Shown in pieces: positions 53,342-63,515 of a stretch of 64,000 nucleotides of DNA (its first letter is position 1; each line of letters starts with the position of its first letter). The stretch spans positions 146,121-210,120 of the forward strand of contig CAJXNP010000015.1 in assembly GCA_913057175.1 (NCBI GenBank). Reading direction: 5' to 3'. The stretch comes from an uncultured Cytophagales bacterium (GTDB lineage Bacteria; Bacteroidota; Bacteroidia; Cytophagales; Cyclobacteriaceae). A program made the position numbers and the translations under genes. The notes under the pieces are model-generated. The model searched no databases. It saw only the letters and a list, made by a program, of their open reading frames with translations, and was not told where the DNA came from.

Positions 53342-55040
53342 CTTCCCTGGGTTTTATTTGATATTTCTTCACCTGGTATGCAAATTTCTTTTTAAGAAAT
53401 AGTGAAGGATCGTCATCCACCTTTCGCATTAATATCTTGCTGTTCTGATCAGGTTTGGTCACTTCAATATCGTCCGGTACCTCATCGAGTTCTTTTCCTT
53501 TGTGAATATCCGACTCGGCAGTTTCTTCCAGGCGTGATTTCTCCATGTCTTTTTTGGTTGCTTCCTGACCACCGCCACTCAGGTCTTCCATGCTTTTGTT
53601 TTGCCGGTTTTTGGCTTGTTGTTCCGGTGGCACTTCATGGGCATTTTCCACACTCATTTTATCCTCGCCCGCTGTAATTCTCTGTAACAATTGCTGGTTA
53701 CTTCTTGCATGATCAAACCCCGGATCCTTCTCCACCGCCTGGTCAAAGGCCATTTTAGCGGCAAGCGTATCGCCATTCTCAAAATAGGCCAGACCAAGGT
53801 TGTACGAACCCATTGCCGAGGTGTCGGTTTTAAACTCCCGAATGGCGTCCTCATATTTTCCAGCTTTGAAAAAAGCAACACCCTTTCGCATGGGGTTCTG
53901 ATAATGCTCGGCAGCCTCAGCGAAGTCATTTTTATTGGATAATCTCTGGCCCTGGTAATCTTTGGTGTACCAAAGGTCTTCAAACCGAGTAGAATTGCTG
54001 CAGGAAGTAAGCATTAAAAAAAACAGCGAATACAACACCCAGCCTTTGCGAAACCACAGCAATAGGAAAAATGCGGATGGTATGACCAGAAGCAAACCGG
54101 CATCACGCCAATCGTCTTTCTTCTCTTCGGGCTTGTCGACAAATTTCAGATTGGCTTTTATTTCATTGGCTATTATTTCCACATCACTGTCATCCAGCGT
54201 AAGCTGACTAACCTCAACACGATCGAGTGCAGCCAGCTTTGACAATTCGTTTTCGTTTAGGGATGAGAAAACAATATGACCATCTTTGTCTTTCAATGGT
54301 GTGTTTCTTGATGAAAGCACTTCGCTACCTGAAACGGTATTCATCGGTACTATTCTGACTTTATTATTATTGTTCTGGGTGAATTTTTGAACGGCATCAA
54401 AACTTCCATCATCAAAATCATCGGTAAAAACCACAACAGTCCCTGGAGCGGTGGTCACCTTCATCACGGAATCGGCCATGACCAATGCCGCACTTAGGTC
54501 TGATCCGGGAAATGGCATAACAGATGGTTTGAGGCCATCAATATGGCTGGTAATGATATCATAATCACGCGTGAGTGGCACAATGGTATGGGCGGTACCA
54601 GCAAAGCCAATCAAAGCTACCCGTGCCCTTGGATTGTGTTTGAATAAATCGTTGATCTTAAATTTTGCTCTTTCCAGGCGGTTGGGCTGTAAATCTTCAG
54701 CCATCATGCTTTGCGACAGGTCAAGAAGGATCACAACCGGGGTTTCCAGTTCCTGTCCGGGTTGCTGAATCCGCTTCCATGTAGGTCCGGCAAGAGCAAA
54801 TACACCGAGAGAAAATCCAGTTAAAAGGAGCATGTTCATCCATATTTTGACTTTTTCATTTCCTTTGGTGATGACGTACGGCCTTAAGTGTGGTGAAATA
54901 ACCTTTTTCCACTTCACCACACTTCTCATACTTAAAAACCCGATTAATGCCACTAATATTACCGGTAACAGTAACCACAAAAACTGCGGACGCAGGAAGT
55001 GAAAATCTTGCCAGACAATGGGGAACAGATCGTTAAACAT
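53325..55040 (-). CDS. BatB-BatC fusion, VWA plus TPR
   Basis: This 571-residue protein joins BatB and BatC. Residues 1-335 are BatB: three membrane helices and a von Willebrand A domain with an intact MIDAS (VVILLDLSQSMMAEDL, Asp107). Residues 336-571 are BatC: a lipoprotein-like signal (LYSLFFLMLTSCSNS, Cys347), TPR repeats (about 385-455: KGVAFFKAGKYEDAIREFK, AYFENGDTLAAKMAFDQAVE) and an acidic tail. The internal lipobox marks the ancestral start of batC, so the two genes have fused. In Bacteroidota the operon is linked to oxidative or stress tolerance. It overlaps batA by 8 bp at its start and batD by 17 bp at its end. Confidence 0.9.
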   Translation of the reverse strand: MFNDLFPIVWQDFHFLRPQFLWLLLPVILVALIGFLSMRSVVKWKKVISPHLRPYVITKGNEKVKIWMNMLLLTGFSLGVFALAGPTWKRIQQPGQELETPVVILLDLSQSMMAEDLQPNRLERAKFKINDLFKHNPRARVALIGFAGTAHTIVPLTRDYDIITSHIDGLKPSVMPFPGSDLSAALVMADSVMKVTTAPGTVVVFTDDFDDGSFDAVQKFTQNNNNKVRIVPMNTVSGSEVLSSRNTPLKDKDGHIVFSSLNENELSKLAALDRVEVSQLTLDDSDVEIIANEIKANLKFVDKPEEKKDDWRDAGLLLVIPSAFFLLLWFRKGWVLYSLFFLMLTSCSNSTRFEDLWYTKDYQGQRLSNKNDFAEAAEHYQNPMRKGVAFFKAGKYEDAIREFKTDTSAMGSYNLGLAYFENGDTLAAKMAFDQAVEKDPGFDHARSNQQLLQRITAGEDKMSVENAHEVPPEQQAKNRQNKSMEDLSGGGQEATKKDMEKSRLEETAESDIHKGKELDEVPDDIEVTKPDQNSKILMRKVDDDPSLFLKKKFAYQVKKYQIKPREDENSW

Positions 55041-56040
55041 AGGCCTCCTTTCTGTTTTTCAAATTCCTGACCAGGCTGACCAATGATGATACAAATGCTA
55101 TAAGCAACAAAAGCCCGATCGCAGCTGCAAGTGGATAGTAATACAGTAACGTTACAGGTCGGTTCTCCTCTTCTTCGTACTCAATCGGCTCCAAATTGTC
55201 AAGTTCCGTGTAAATGCCATTCAGCTTTACTTCATCTTTAGCCAGGAAGTATTGTCCCCCTGTCATATCTGATATTTCCTGCAAAGTTTTTTCATCCAGA
55301 TCTGACCCCTGCCTGCCCGGCTCGCCGATACCAATGGTATAAATGATGACCGTATCTTTTTTAGCCATTTCGGCGGCATCAAGAGGGAGGATGTCAGTTC
55401 CGTCATCAACACCATCTGTGAGCAACAGCATGACCTTGGTTTTGATGGTATCTTTGTCGAACATTTCCAGACCTTTGGTGATGGCTTTGCCCAAATGCGT
55501 CATTTGTCCGGCCATGCCCACATCTGCTTCTTCCAGCATTTTTTCCACGGTTACAAGATCCGGGGTGAAAGGTGCCTGAATGTAAGCATTGGAGCCGAAA
55601 AAGATCAGTCCCATCCTGTCACCTTTTCTTTTCTTGATAAACTCACGCATGACATCTTTTACAGCATCCCAACGGCGGGCTTTTTTGCCATCTACCTGCC
55701 AGTCGTCGCGTGCCATGCTGAAAGAGATATCCGACAGGATGAGGAAATTCCTTGAAGTTTTAACTTTCTTTTCAGGCTTGCCTACCAATTGCGGTGATGA
55801 CAATGCCCCTAGCATTAAGAACCAGGCGATTAATAGAAAAAACCATTTGAAAAAGCCCCTTCTTTTCACTGTGGCGGAAGAACGGGGTCTTTCTCCCGTA
55901 TAGTCGACCGCCTTATGAAAGACAGGTAATAAGAGGGACGCACTTCTCATCCTTAGTGCGGGCAACAGAAAATAGACCAATATTGGCAGAGGCAATAAGA
56001 AAAATACCCATGGATATGCTATTTCAAAGTTTGTTGGCAT
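55033..56040 (-). CDS. batA: BatA, VWA membrane protein
   Basis: This 335-residue protein has the Bat VWA plan: two N-terminal membrane helices (WVFFLLPLPILVYFLLP; FFKWFFLLIAWFLMLGA), a VWA domain with MIDAS DISFS (Asp104) and the LLTDGVDDGTDILPL segment (MIDAS Thr and Asp), and a final helix (PLAAAIGLLLLIAFVSSLV). It binds a divalent cation and probably a partner in the periplasm-facing complex. It overlaps the next gene (batB/C) by 8 bp and the DUF4381 gene upstream by 17 bp, so translation is coupled through the operon. Confidence 0.93.
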   Translation of the reverse strand: MPTNFEIAYPWVFFLLPLPILVYFLLPALRMRSASLLLPVFHKAVDYTGERPRSSATVKRRGFFKWFFLLIAWFLMLGALSSPQLVGKPEKKVKTSRNFLILSDISFSMARDDWQVDGKKARRWDAVKDVMREFIKKRKGDRMGLIFFGSNAYIQAPFTPDLVTVEKMLEEADVGMAGQMTHLGKAITKGLEMFDKDTIKTKVMLLLTDGVDDGTDILPLDAAEMAKKDTVIIYTIGIGEPGRQGSDLDEKTLQEISDMTGGQYFLAKDEVKLNGIYTELDNLEPIEYEEEENRPVTLLYYYPLAAAIGLLLLIAFVSSLVSLVRNLKNRKEAYV

Positions 56041-56503
56041 GTGTTTTTATCCATTTTTTGGCATTCAAAATAATTTCTTCTTTCTCTTTCACGGCCAATT
56101 CCTTTTCGTTGTACATGGACGAATATATCTGCTCTTCAAAATTGACCAGGCTTACCCTCCTTCCGGTTTTTTCGAGGAAACCCAGCCATTCTTTTCCATA
56201 AAGCGGTCCCACCTTCTCCCTGCCAAATACCCTGATCGCCACTCTTTTTAATATCACAAATGTTTGGTTAAAAGCAGTCGTATTTCCATTGATTGACTCC
56301 AGTTCTATCAATGCCTCCCGACGGTATTTGTTCCTGATGTATTTTCTGATCTGAAAAAAGACAATCAGAATTAAGATCAAAACCAACAAAACGGCCAGGA
56401 CGCTCCAACCTATCGTTTCAAAAGTGAAGGCTACAGGAGGTGGCTCGTAGAGTCCCTCTAACTTCACTTGTGTAACATTTGCTGCAACAGAATCCTGAAT
56501 CAT
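56024..56503 (-). CDS. DUF4381 protein in the Bat operon
   Basis: This 159-residue protein has one membrane helix (about 28-50, TIGWSVLAVLLVLILILIVF) with a short periplasmic N-terminus (GLYEPPPVAFTFET, the DUF4381 start) and a cytoplasmic helical tail (REALIELESINGNTTAFNQT; KEWLGFLEKTGRRVS). DUF4381 is a regular Bat-operon partner of unknown function. It overlaps batA by 17 bp. The 445 bp upstream to the DUF58 gene is repeat-filled, so the operon is interrupted there in space although strand and content suggest one unit. Confidence 0.85.
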   Translation of the reverse strand: MIQDSVAANVTQVKLEGLYEPPPVAFTFETIGWSVLAVLLVLILILIVFFQIRKYIRNKYRREALIELESINGNTTAFNQTFVILKRVAIRVFGREKVGPLYGKEWLGFLEKTGRRVSLVNFEEQIYSSMYNEKELAVKEKEEIILNAKKWIKTHANKL

Positions 56504-56948
56504 AGTTTATTTATTTTGTGATTTTGTGATTTTGTGATTTGGTTATTGTGTTATTGAGTTATTTTGTTGAATAAGTTAATTGGTTAATTGAGTTATCTAG
56601 TCACCCGCCTCTAACCACACTTCTCTCTTCGATTTACTACTCCTTGCTCCTTGTTCCATTTGCTTGAGTTATTGAGTTATTGTTACCAGCATTCACCGGT
56701 TACTTTCAACTTTCAACCTAGTCCTGGCACCTTGCTACTTCCCTAACCTATTCGTCAGACCAGCTCACACTTGCCCTTGCTCCATTTTTTGAGTTATTGA
56801 GTTAATTGGTTAATTGAGTTATTTAGTTTACATACTGTCTACTGTTTACTGATTACTTCATTTACTGGTTACCGATTACCGATCACTGATTACATTCCTT
56901 ACTCCTTTTGTTATAGTTATTGAGTTATTGGGTTACTGAGTTATTAAG
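56504..56948. repeat. Low-complexity repeat tract inside the Bat operon
   Basis: A 445-bp tract made of recurring text such as GTTATTGAGTTATTG, TTGTGATTTTGTGATT, TTGGTTAATTGAGTTA and GATTACCGATCACTGATTAC. It resembles the reverse complement of the AACCAATT minisatellite at 43433. No ORF is credible. It splits DUF4381 from DUF58 within an otherwise overlapping operon. Confidence 0.8.
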
Positions 56949-57911
56949 TTAAGTTACTTTGCCCTTACCTCTCTGCTCTCTGCCCTTTCCCTTAAAAACC
57001 TCCTTTATCTGCTGATCTACCGGGTCGACAGTATTAACTGTGAAGACCGGAATACGATACTTTTTCATCTGGCTTTTGAAGGATAACAAATCGCTGTCAA
57101 ATCCTTCGGCAAACCGGGACTGAAGTTTTTTGTTACTGCCTTCAACCGTGATCTGTGTTTTTCCATCACCTGCAACAAATTTTGTATCAGGGATATCCCT
57201 TTCAAAAGGATCTGTCACTTTCGCCACTATCACGTCATTGTGAAGACCGATTTGAGAAATAAACTTGATCACATCCGGAGAGTATCGATGAAAGTCGCCA
57301 ATAATGACTACCAGGAAATCATGCGTCACGATATTTCTGATCTTCTTCATGGCATCATGCAATAGATCATCATAACCTTGCGAAACAGACTCTGCCAGCT
57401 CATGGTTCCGGCTGACAATTTTCTCCAGAAACCGCAGGATATTTCTGCGATCCCTCTTCGGAAATACGATGTCTATGCCGTTGTCTGCCACTACAACTCC
57501 TCCTACCCTGTCTCCCTCTTTTAATACCCTGAATGCAGACAAAGCCGCCAGCTCCGCTGCTACAACAGCCTTGGTTCGTTTCTGAGAGCCAAACATCATG
57601 GATTTTGACTGGTCTACCACGATCAATGCAGGCTTTTCCTTTTCTTCGCTAAACACCCGAGTATGTGTTTCTTTCGTACGGGCCGTCACCTTCCAGTCAA
57701 TATTTCGGATATCATCTCCTTTGACATAGTTGCGAACTTCTTCAAAGTCGAGACCTCGTCCCCGTAGTTTGGAAGCATGCTTTCCGCCCAGAATACTTTT
57801 CACCTTCTGTTTACGCGCGAGAAAACTGAAATTCCTGGCATAGAATTCCATTTCAAGCAACTCCCTGAGAGAAGTAAATACATCTTTCGGAAAAGCTTCT
57901 TTTGTACTCAT
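56949..57911 (-). CDS. DUF58 protein of the Bat operon
   Basis: This 320-residue protein has the DUF58 signature GRGLDFEEVRNYVKGDD (about 51-67) and IRNIDWKVTART, then a VWA-like domain with MIDAS-type DQSKS (Asp100, ALIVVDQSKSMMFG). It lacks membrane helices and is cytoplasmic. DUF58 proteins accompany MoxR ATPases as putative chaperone partners for metal or cofactor insertion or assembly. The ATG 57911 is 14 bp after the MoxR gene's stop, so the two are co-transcribed. A C-terminal Lys/Gly-rich tail (FKGKGREQRGKGKVT) is unusual. Confidence 0.9.
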   Translation of the reverse strand: MSTKEAFPKDVFTSLRELLEMEFYARNFSFLARKQKVKSILGGKHASKLRGRGLDFEEVRNYVKGDDIRNIDWKVTARTKETHTRVFSEEKEKPALIVVDQSKSMMFGSQKRTKAVVAAELAALSAFRVLKEGDRVGGVVVADNGIDIVFPKRDRRNILRFLEKIVSRNHELAESVSQGYDDLLHDAMKKIRNIVTHDFLVVIIGDFHRYSPDVIKFISQIGLHNDVIVAKVTDPFERDIPDTKFVAGDGKTQITVEGSNKKLQSRFAEGFDSDLLSFKSQMKKYRIPVFTVNTVDPVDQQIKEVFKGKGREQRGKGKVT

Positions 57912-57925
57912 TTAGAAATAATTAA

Positions 57926-58891
57926 TTATCCAACCACTGCCACCTTTTTCAGGATTTCGTCCAGCACCTGGTCTGGCGTAATCCCTTCTGCATTGGCTTC
58001 ATAGCTAAGAATGAGCCTGTGGCGCAAACAATCATGGACAACCGCACGAATATTGTCAGGAGTTACATGATCACTTCCATGCATCCAGGCGTGCGTACGA
58101 CTCGTTCGATCAATGGCAATACTTCCCCTTGGACTCGCGCCAAAGTCAATCCATTCGTCAATGTCCTTGCTGTATTTTTCCGGATATCGTGTAGCAGAAA
58201 TAATATCGACAATGTATTTTTCCATGCTTTCGCTGATCTTAACATGGGCGATTTCATCGCGGGCTTGAAAGATGGCCTCCGGCTCTATTTTGTCTTGCTT
58301 TTTTTCTTCTTTTTTGGATTGTTCGGATCGGTTTAACCGAATGATGGCCAGCTCCGAAGCATCGTCGGGATAGCTGATGATCACATGCATAAGGAAGCGG
58401 TCCATCTGTGCTTCGGGTAGTGGATAAGTTCCCTCCTGCTCGACGGGATTTTGAGTAGCCATGACCATGAACAGCGGATCCATTTTATAGGTTTTTCCGG
58501 CTACTGACACCTGTCTTTCTTCCATCGCTTCCAGCAAAGCAGATTGCACTTTGGCCGGTGCCCGGTTGATCTCATCGGCAAGAATGAGGTTGCTGAAAAT
58601 GGGGCCCTGCTGGAAGACAAATTTCTCTTTCAATTCAGGCTGATAAATTTCTGTTCCGGTAATGTCTGATGGCAAAAGGTCGGGTGTAAACTGGATCCGG
58701 CTCAATCCACAATCAAGCTCCTTGGCCAGGGATTTAATGGCCCGTGTTTTTGCTAACCCGGGAAGCCCTTCCAAAAGCATGTTTCCGTCAGAAAGTAACA
58801 CCAGAATAATGCGCTCTACCAGATCGTCCTGCCCAATGATGGAAGCAGACATTCTTTTTTTAAGCTCCTGGATGGATTGTAATGCGGTCAT
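57926..58891 (-). CDS. MoxR-family AAA ATPase
   Basis: This 321-residue ATPase leads the Bat operon. Motifs: Walker A EGLPGLAKTR (about 41-50), Walker B LILADEINRAPAKVQSALLE (Asp106, Glu107), sensor ATQNPVEQEGTYPLPEAQMD with the arginine finger region, and the C-terminal ASPRGSIAIDRTSRTHAWM lid. MoxR proteins act as ATP-driven chaperones for VWA partners, here DUF58 and BatA/B. The gap to DUF58 is 14 bp. Upstream 200 bp carries a REPIN-like element (58941-59063) and no obvious promoter. Confidence 0.93.
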   Translation of the reverse strand: MTALQSIQELKKRMSASIIGQDDLVERIILVLLSDGNMLLEGLPGLAKTRAIKSLAKELDCGLSRIQFTPDLLPSDITGTEIYQPELKEKFVFQQGPIFSNLILADEINRAPAKVQSALLEAMEERQVSVAGKTYKMDPLFMVMATQNPVEQEGTYPLPEAQMDRFLMHVIISYPDDASELAIIRLNRSEQSKKEEKKQDKIEPEAIFQARDEIAHVKISESMEKYIVDIISATRYPEKYSKDIDEWIDFGASPRGSIAIDRTSRTHAWMHGSDHVTPDNIRAVVHDCLRHRLILSYEANAEGITPDQVLDEILKKVAVVG

Positions 58892-58940
58892 GGTATTTAT
58901 TATATATGCAAGCGTTTAAGGGATTGGTTAAAATAAGGAA

Positions 58941-59063
58941 ACCGTCTTAAAAGCCAGATAATTCCCGGATTTATTCCGGGATCTCTTCCAAAATGCAGTA
59001 AGACTTCACTAAGAGACAGATGCCGGAACTGGTCCGACACTATGCAAAAGGCTTTTAAGACCG
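58941..59063. repeat. REPIN-like element nested in an inverted repeat, copy 3
   Basis: Outer arms CCGTCTTAAAAGCC (from 58942) and GGCTTTTAAGACCG (59050-59063) form a 14-bp inverted repeat with one mismatch. Inside lies a compact relative of copies 1 and 2: left hairpin TCCCGGATTTATTCCGGGA (58963-58981), then a 40-bp core, then a diverged right arm CCGGAACTGGTCCG. Either the element inserted in a terminator loop or the outer arms belong to it. Confidence 0.7.
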
Positions 59064-59094
59064 CTTCCTTGAATACAAATATTCTCCAAAATGG

Positions 59095-60603
<1,509 letters not shown>

Positions 60604-61057
60604 AATGATTTTATTTGTTGGTATTATTTAAGGAGTTTGCCTTTTCAATTCATTAAAAACGTATTTCGAACATCTGAAATAGAAATATTTCAGGCGCTTT
60701 ATCTTAGTTCTTCAAATAACAATCGGATATAAGGTTTGTTTAATTTTCTCAGAGAATGAAAGAATTGTTGCAGACTACAAACAATCCCATTTGAGAACAA
60801 GGGCATGATTTTTCATTGTGGTTTGGTTTAGGTATTCGTTTGAAATAAGATCGCCAATATACAATTTTTATCTTCTCAAACTAAAAAATTATCATGTTAT
60901 GCGGTGGAATTGATTTAAACGGTTTTCCCATTCCTCGCACCTATCTATCCTGACTTGTAATCGTACCAAACATTCTCATATACATATCGGAGAAGGCTCT
61001 ATCGAACAAAATGGATGCTCCGGATTTATTTTTTTGACCAACCAGTAAATCAGTTCC

Positions 61058-61126
61058 AACTATACGCCTCGTATAGACCTAACTATACGCACCATATCGT
61101 TATAACTATACGGACCATAACGCACT
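61058..61126. repeat. 23-bp triple tandem repeat
   Basis: Three consecutive 23-base units start AACTATACGCCTCGT (61058), AACTATACGCACCATA (61081) and AACTATACGGACCATA (61104). Unit 1 also contains a CTATACG-CCT-CGTATAG hairpin. The gap 60604-61667 has no credible gene; other hairpins lie at 61135-61155 and 61378-61441. Confidence 0.75.
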
Positions 61127-61134
61127 GTCTGAGC

Positions 61135-61155
61135 GGGGTCTGCTTTTACGACCCC
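61135..61155. repeat. GGGTCTGC-type hairpin repeat, copy 1
   Basis: GGGGTC (61135-61140) pairs with GACCCC (61150-61155) around TGCTTTTAC. Related sequences occur at 62542-62560 and 62681-62699, so this is a small dispersed repeat. Confidence 0.5.
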
Positions 61156-61377
61156 AATGCGTCACTCAAAGCCACCGTTTCATATATTGATAATAACGCA
61201 GAGTTTCTGGCGAAAATCCTGCAAAGACTCTGAAGCTCCGCTCTGGATTGATAAACCCAATCCCAAATGGATGACATTCTTATAAAAAAAAGCCACCCCC
61301 TTCTTAAAACCCTGGAAGGGTGAAATAAAATGGAATTGTTCTGTTGTCAATCAAATCTTGAACATTAGGTATATATC

Positions 61378-61441
61378 ACCCCTGTCGGGGTTTTGGGTTT
61401 CATTGTTTATCCGGGCTATAATAATTCCATCCCTTCGGGAT
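61378..61441. repeat. Short-hairpin intergenic element
   Basis: ACCCC-TGTC-GGGGT (61378-61391) and ATCCCTTCGGGAT (61429-61441) are two perfect short hairpins separated by 37 bp. This style recalls the triple-hairpin element at 26189-26267. Confidence 0.5.
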
Positions 61442-61667
61442 TTGATCCGTTCTTCTAAGCTGGGTTTGTCTTTGTGAGCCCGCTTTGCCACGCGAAGAGA
61501 CCATTTCATTTATGTTGAACGAATGCCTCTGATCTAATGCAAGGTCTCTGTCGAAGACCTTACTGAGACAGTATAGTGTAATGAATCGACAAACTCAAGG
61601 ATAATAATATAGCAAAACACAGAAGTAATATGTTGAAATTCAAATTTTCCGTGTTTTGCCCGAACCG

Positions 61668-62027
61668 TTAGGCTGGAGGAAAGGAAAGTGATGGTGGTGT
61701 CGCCAAAGTGATCAGGTTGCCGTCAGGGTCACGTACTTGTGCAAGTATCGAATAGTCACCTTGAATGTCGTCCCCGATTACGATTCCTAAGCTTTGCAGT
61801 CTTTCGCGTTCGACATCAACATCATCGACATAAAGGAACATCACGCCTTTGCCTGCTATTTCTTCATCTGTGGATAGAGCCAATCCACCCTGGTCAAATA
61901 GTTCCCATTGAACAAGTGTGTCCATCGGACGGTTGTCTGGCCCACGACCAAGTAACCTGGTGTACCAATCTTCTGCCATCACAAGGTCTTCCGTTAGTAA
62001 AGAGGTATATATTTTCCGAAGTTTCAT
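61668..62027 (-). CDS. VOC (glyoxalase-like) family protein
   Basis: This 119-residue protein has the vicinal-oxygen-chelate fold: KIYTSLLTEDLVMAEDWYTR, LLGRGPDNRPMDTLVQWELF, GVMFLYVDDVDVERERLQSL and ILAQVRDPDGNLITLATPPS. The RDPDGN turn is the family signature. Metal-binding residues typical of glyoxalase I are not all present, so it is probably a binding or resistance-type homologue rather than glyoxalase I. No operon partner. The stop is close to hairpin-rich DNA. Confidence 0.9.
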   Translation of the reverse strand: MKLRKIYTSLLTEDLVMAEDWYTRLLGRGPDNRPMDTLVQWELFDQGGLALSTDEEIAGKGVMFLYVDDVDVERERLQSLGIVIGDDIQGDYSILAQVRDPDGNLITLATPPSLSFPPA

Positions 62028-62247
62028 TCTTTCAATATTTAGTGGTTTGATTAATAATTCGCTAGTGTGTTTAGCTTTGGTTAATTTTTTACAGGTTCAT
62101 ATGTTCTGTCTTTTCCTTTTTCATTTCGACTTCACCATTGTTGAATTTCAGTTTATTAACAACCAGTGTGGTCCTTTTTCCAACATTCGTACAATTAGGT
62201 CAAACAGCACCCAACTGTCTTTCTTAAAAACGTGCCTGGAAATGTAA

Positions 62248-62410
62248 AAAGCAAATATTAAACCCAGATTAAGCTAAAGCTTAATCTGCCCTACGGGTTT
62301 ACGAAAAACTGCGTTTTTGTCAAGGTTAACCCTGACAAAGCTTCGCTTTCGTCAGCCCAAAGGGCAAATTCCGCTCCAATGCGGATTTGGGTTAAAGCAA
62401 TATTTGCTTT
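62248..62410. repeat. Multi-hairpin inverted-repeat element
   Basis: Outer arms AAAGCAAATATT...AACCCAGAT (62248-62269) and ATTTGGGTTAAAGCAATATT..TGCTTT (62385-62410) are inverted. Inside are CAGATTAAGC-TAAA-GCTTAATCTG (62265-62288), TGTCAAGGTTAACCCTGACA (62318-62337, one mismatch), AAAGC-TTC-GCTTT (62337-62349), GCCC-AAA-GGGC (62355-62365) and an AAATTCCGC/GCGGATTT stem. No ORF is present. Confidence 0.75.
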
Positions 62411-62541
62411 GCCGGAAGTCTGGAGCAAATTTCGAACCTGCAATCCGGAGAGAGATTTGTATCTGGCATTAAAGTTCTAACTGCATCCCCAAACGGTGAG
62501 AAAAAATTACGGCCAAGTGGTAACGGACTTTCTTCTAAAAA

Positions 62542-62699
62542 GGGTCTACTTTTGCGAACCGGATCTGTTCCTAGTAGTAACTTTAATCATGAATGGTCGA
62601 TAGCCTCAAGTTGACGCAGGGTCTCTGAGGAAGGCATTGCTAAGTGCTGTGATATTTTCCCGGAAGATTTTCGTCTGATCGGGGTCCGCATTTGCGACC
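62542..62699. repeat. GGGTCTGC-type hairpin repeats, copies 2 and 3
   Basis: GGGTCTACTTTTGCGAACC (62542-62560) and GGGTCCGCATTTGCGACC (62682-62699) are degenerate copies of the hairpin at 61135-61155 (GGGTCTGCTTTTACGACCC). The surrounding 62411-62747 sequence has no gene I can support. Confidence 0.5.
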
Positions 62700-62747
62700 T
62701 TGCTTTGTTATAAAAGCAAGTTTATCTTATATGGTTAAAGATTGTCT

Positions 62748-63218
62748 TTAATTTATTAAATGAGACTCATGAACCATTATTATTTTCCAATCTCCCTGCA
62801 TTTTTTTATAGAAAGTTGACCATATGCCTTGACCAGTAGAAATGCTGTCATTCATATGGGTCACTTTCTCATGAAATTCCACAACGTGAATGGCCATATT
62901 TCCTGATAAAACAAGGACCTTTTCATTATGAACATCAAGATCTAATTTTTTTCTTCGATCAGGGATCCCCTCAAGAGCAGATTGAATATTATTAAATCCT
63001 TCAATCTTCATTCCGTCTATTAAAAACATGGCAGAGTCAGATTTCCAGAAATCCCTGATCAGTGTGTCCGTATTGGTTTCATTCAATCCCCAGACCACAG
63101 ACCTCCCCAGGTCCAGTATTTGTTTTTGTATTTTATCCTTGTCGTAAGTGTTATTAATGGCTTCTTTACATGAAATGAGGAAAATAAAAACCCCTAAAAA
63201 TATCACTATTTGCTTCAT
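62748..63218 (-). CDS. NTF2-like lipoprotein
   Basis: From ATG 63218 the protein starts MKQIVIFLGVFIFLISCKEA, a lipoprotein signal with Cys at about residue 17. The upstream extension to 63353 is not protein-like and I drop it. The mature 139 residues have the SnoaL/NTF2-like pattern: ILDLGRSVVWGLNETNTDTL, DFWKSDSAMFLIDGMKIEGF, NEKVLVLSGNMAIHVVEFHE and GIWSTFYKKMQGDWKIIMVH. This family binds small molecules or acts as a hydratase-like scaffold. It is unrelated in sequence to the NTF2 lipoprotein at 34021 beyond the fold. Confidence 0.85.
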   Translation of the reverse strand: MKQIVIFLGVFIFLISCKEAINNTYDKDKIQKQILDLGRSVVWGLNETNTDTLIRDFWKSDSAMFLIDGMKIEGFNNIQSALEGIPDRRKKLDLDVHNEKVLVLSGNMAIHVVEFHEKVTHMNDSISTGQGIWSTFYKKMQGDWKIIMVHESHLIN

Positions 63219-63515
63219 CTGATTTAGTTTTTTGTTAAAAAAAATTGTAGCAAATGTCTGACTATGCTGAATGAGAATCAGATGGAACAAATCTTCCCAT
63301 CTACTCAGAGCCACACCAATTGATAAATTTACAATACATGGCGAACTTTCCAACTAAAACAAAGGCATCTAAACCTATAAAACCCCGTTGATTGCTTTTG
63401 CTGCAAGGCGTGTTATTCTTTTTCTAGTTTGTAGGAAATGGTAATTAGCTCTTCAGTAATGGGAGAAAATGACTGTTCGTCGAATGTGATTTCAGAGGGC
63501 GGCCGTTTTCTACGG

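Noticed and set aside
61058..61126. Plasmid iteron array or origin
   Set aside because: Only three units and no rep gene or AT-rich unwinding region; all other genes are chromosomal in type.
61015..61233. 72-residue ORF spanning the 23-bp repeats
   Set aside because: The repeat units account for the reading frame; no conserved-looking segment.
62400..62480. tRNA-like TTCGAAC sequence
   Set aside because: No acceptor stem or cloverleaf can be drawn around it.
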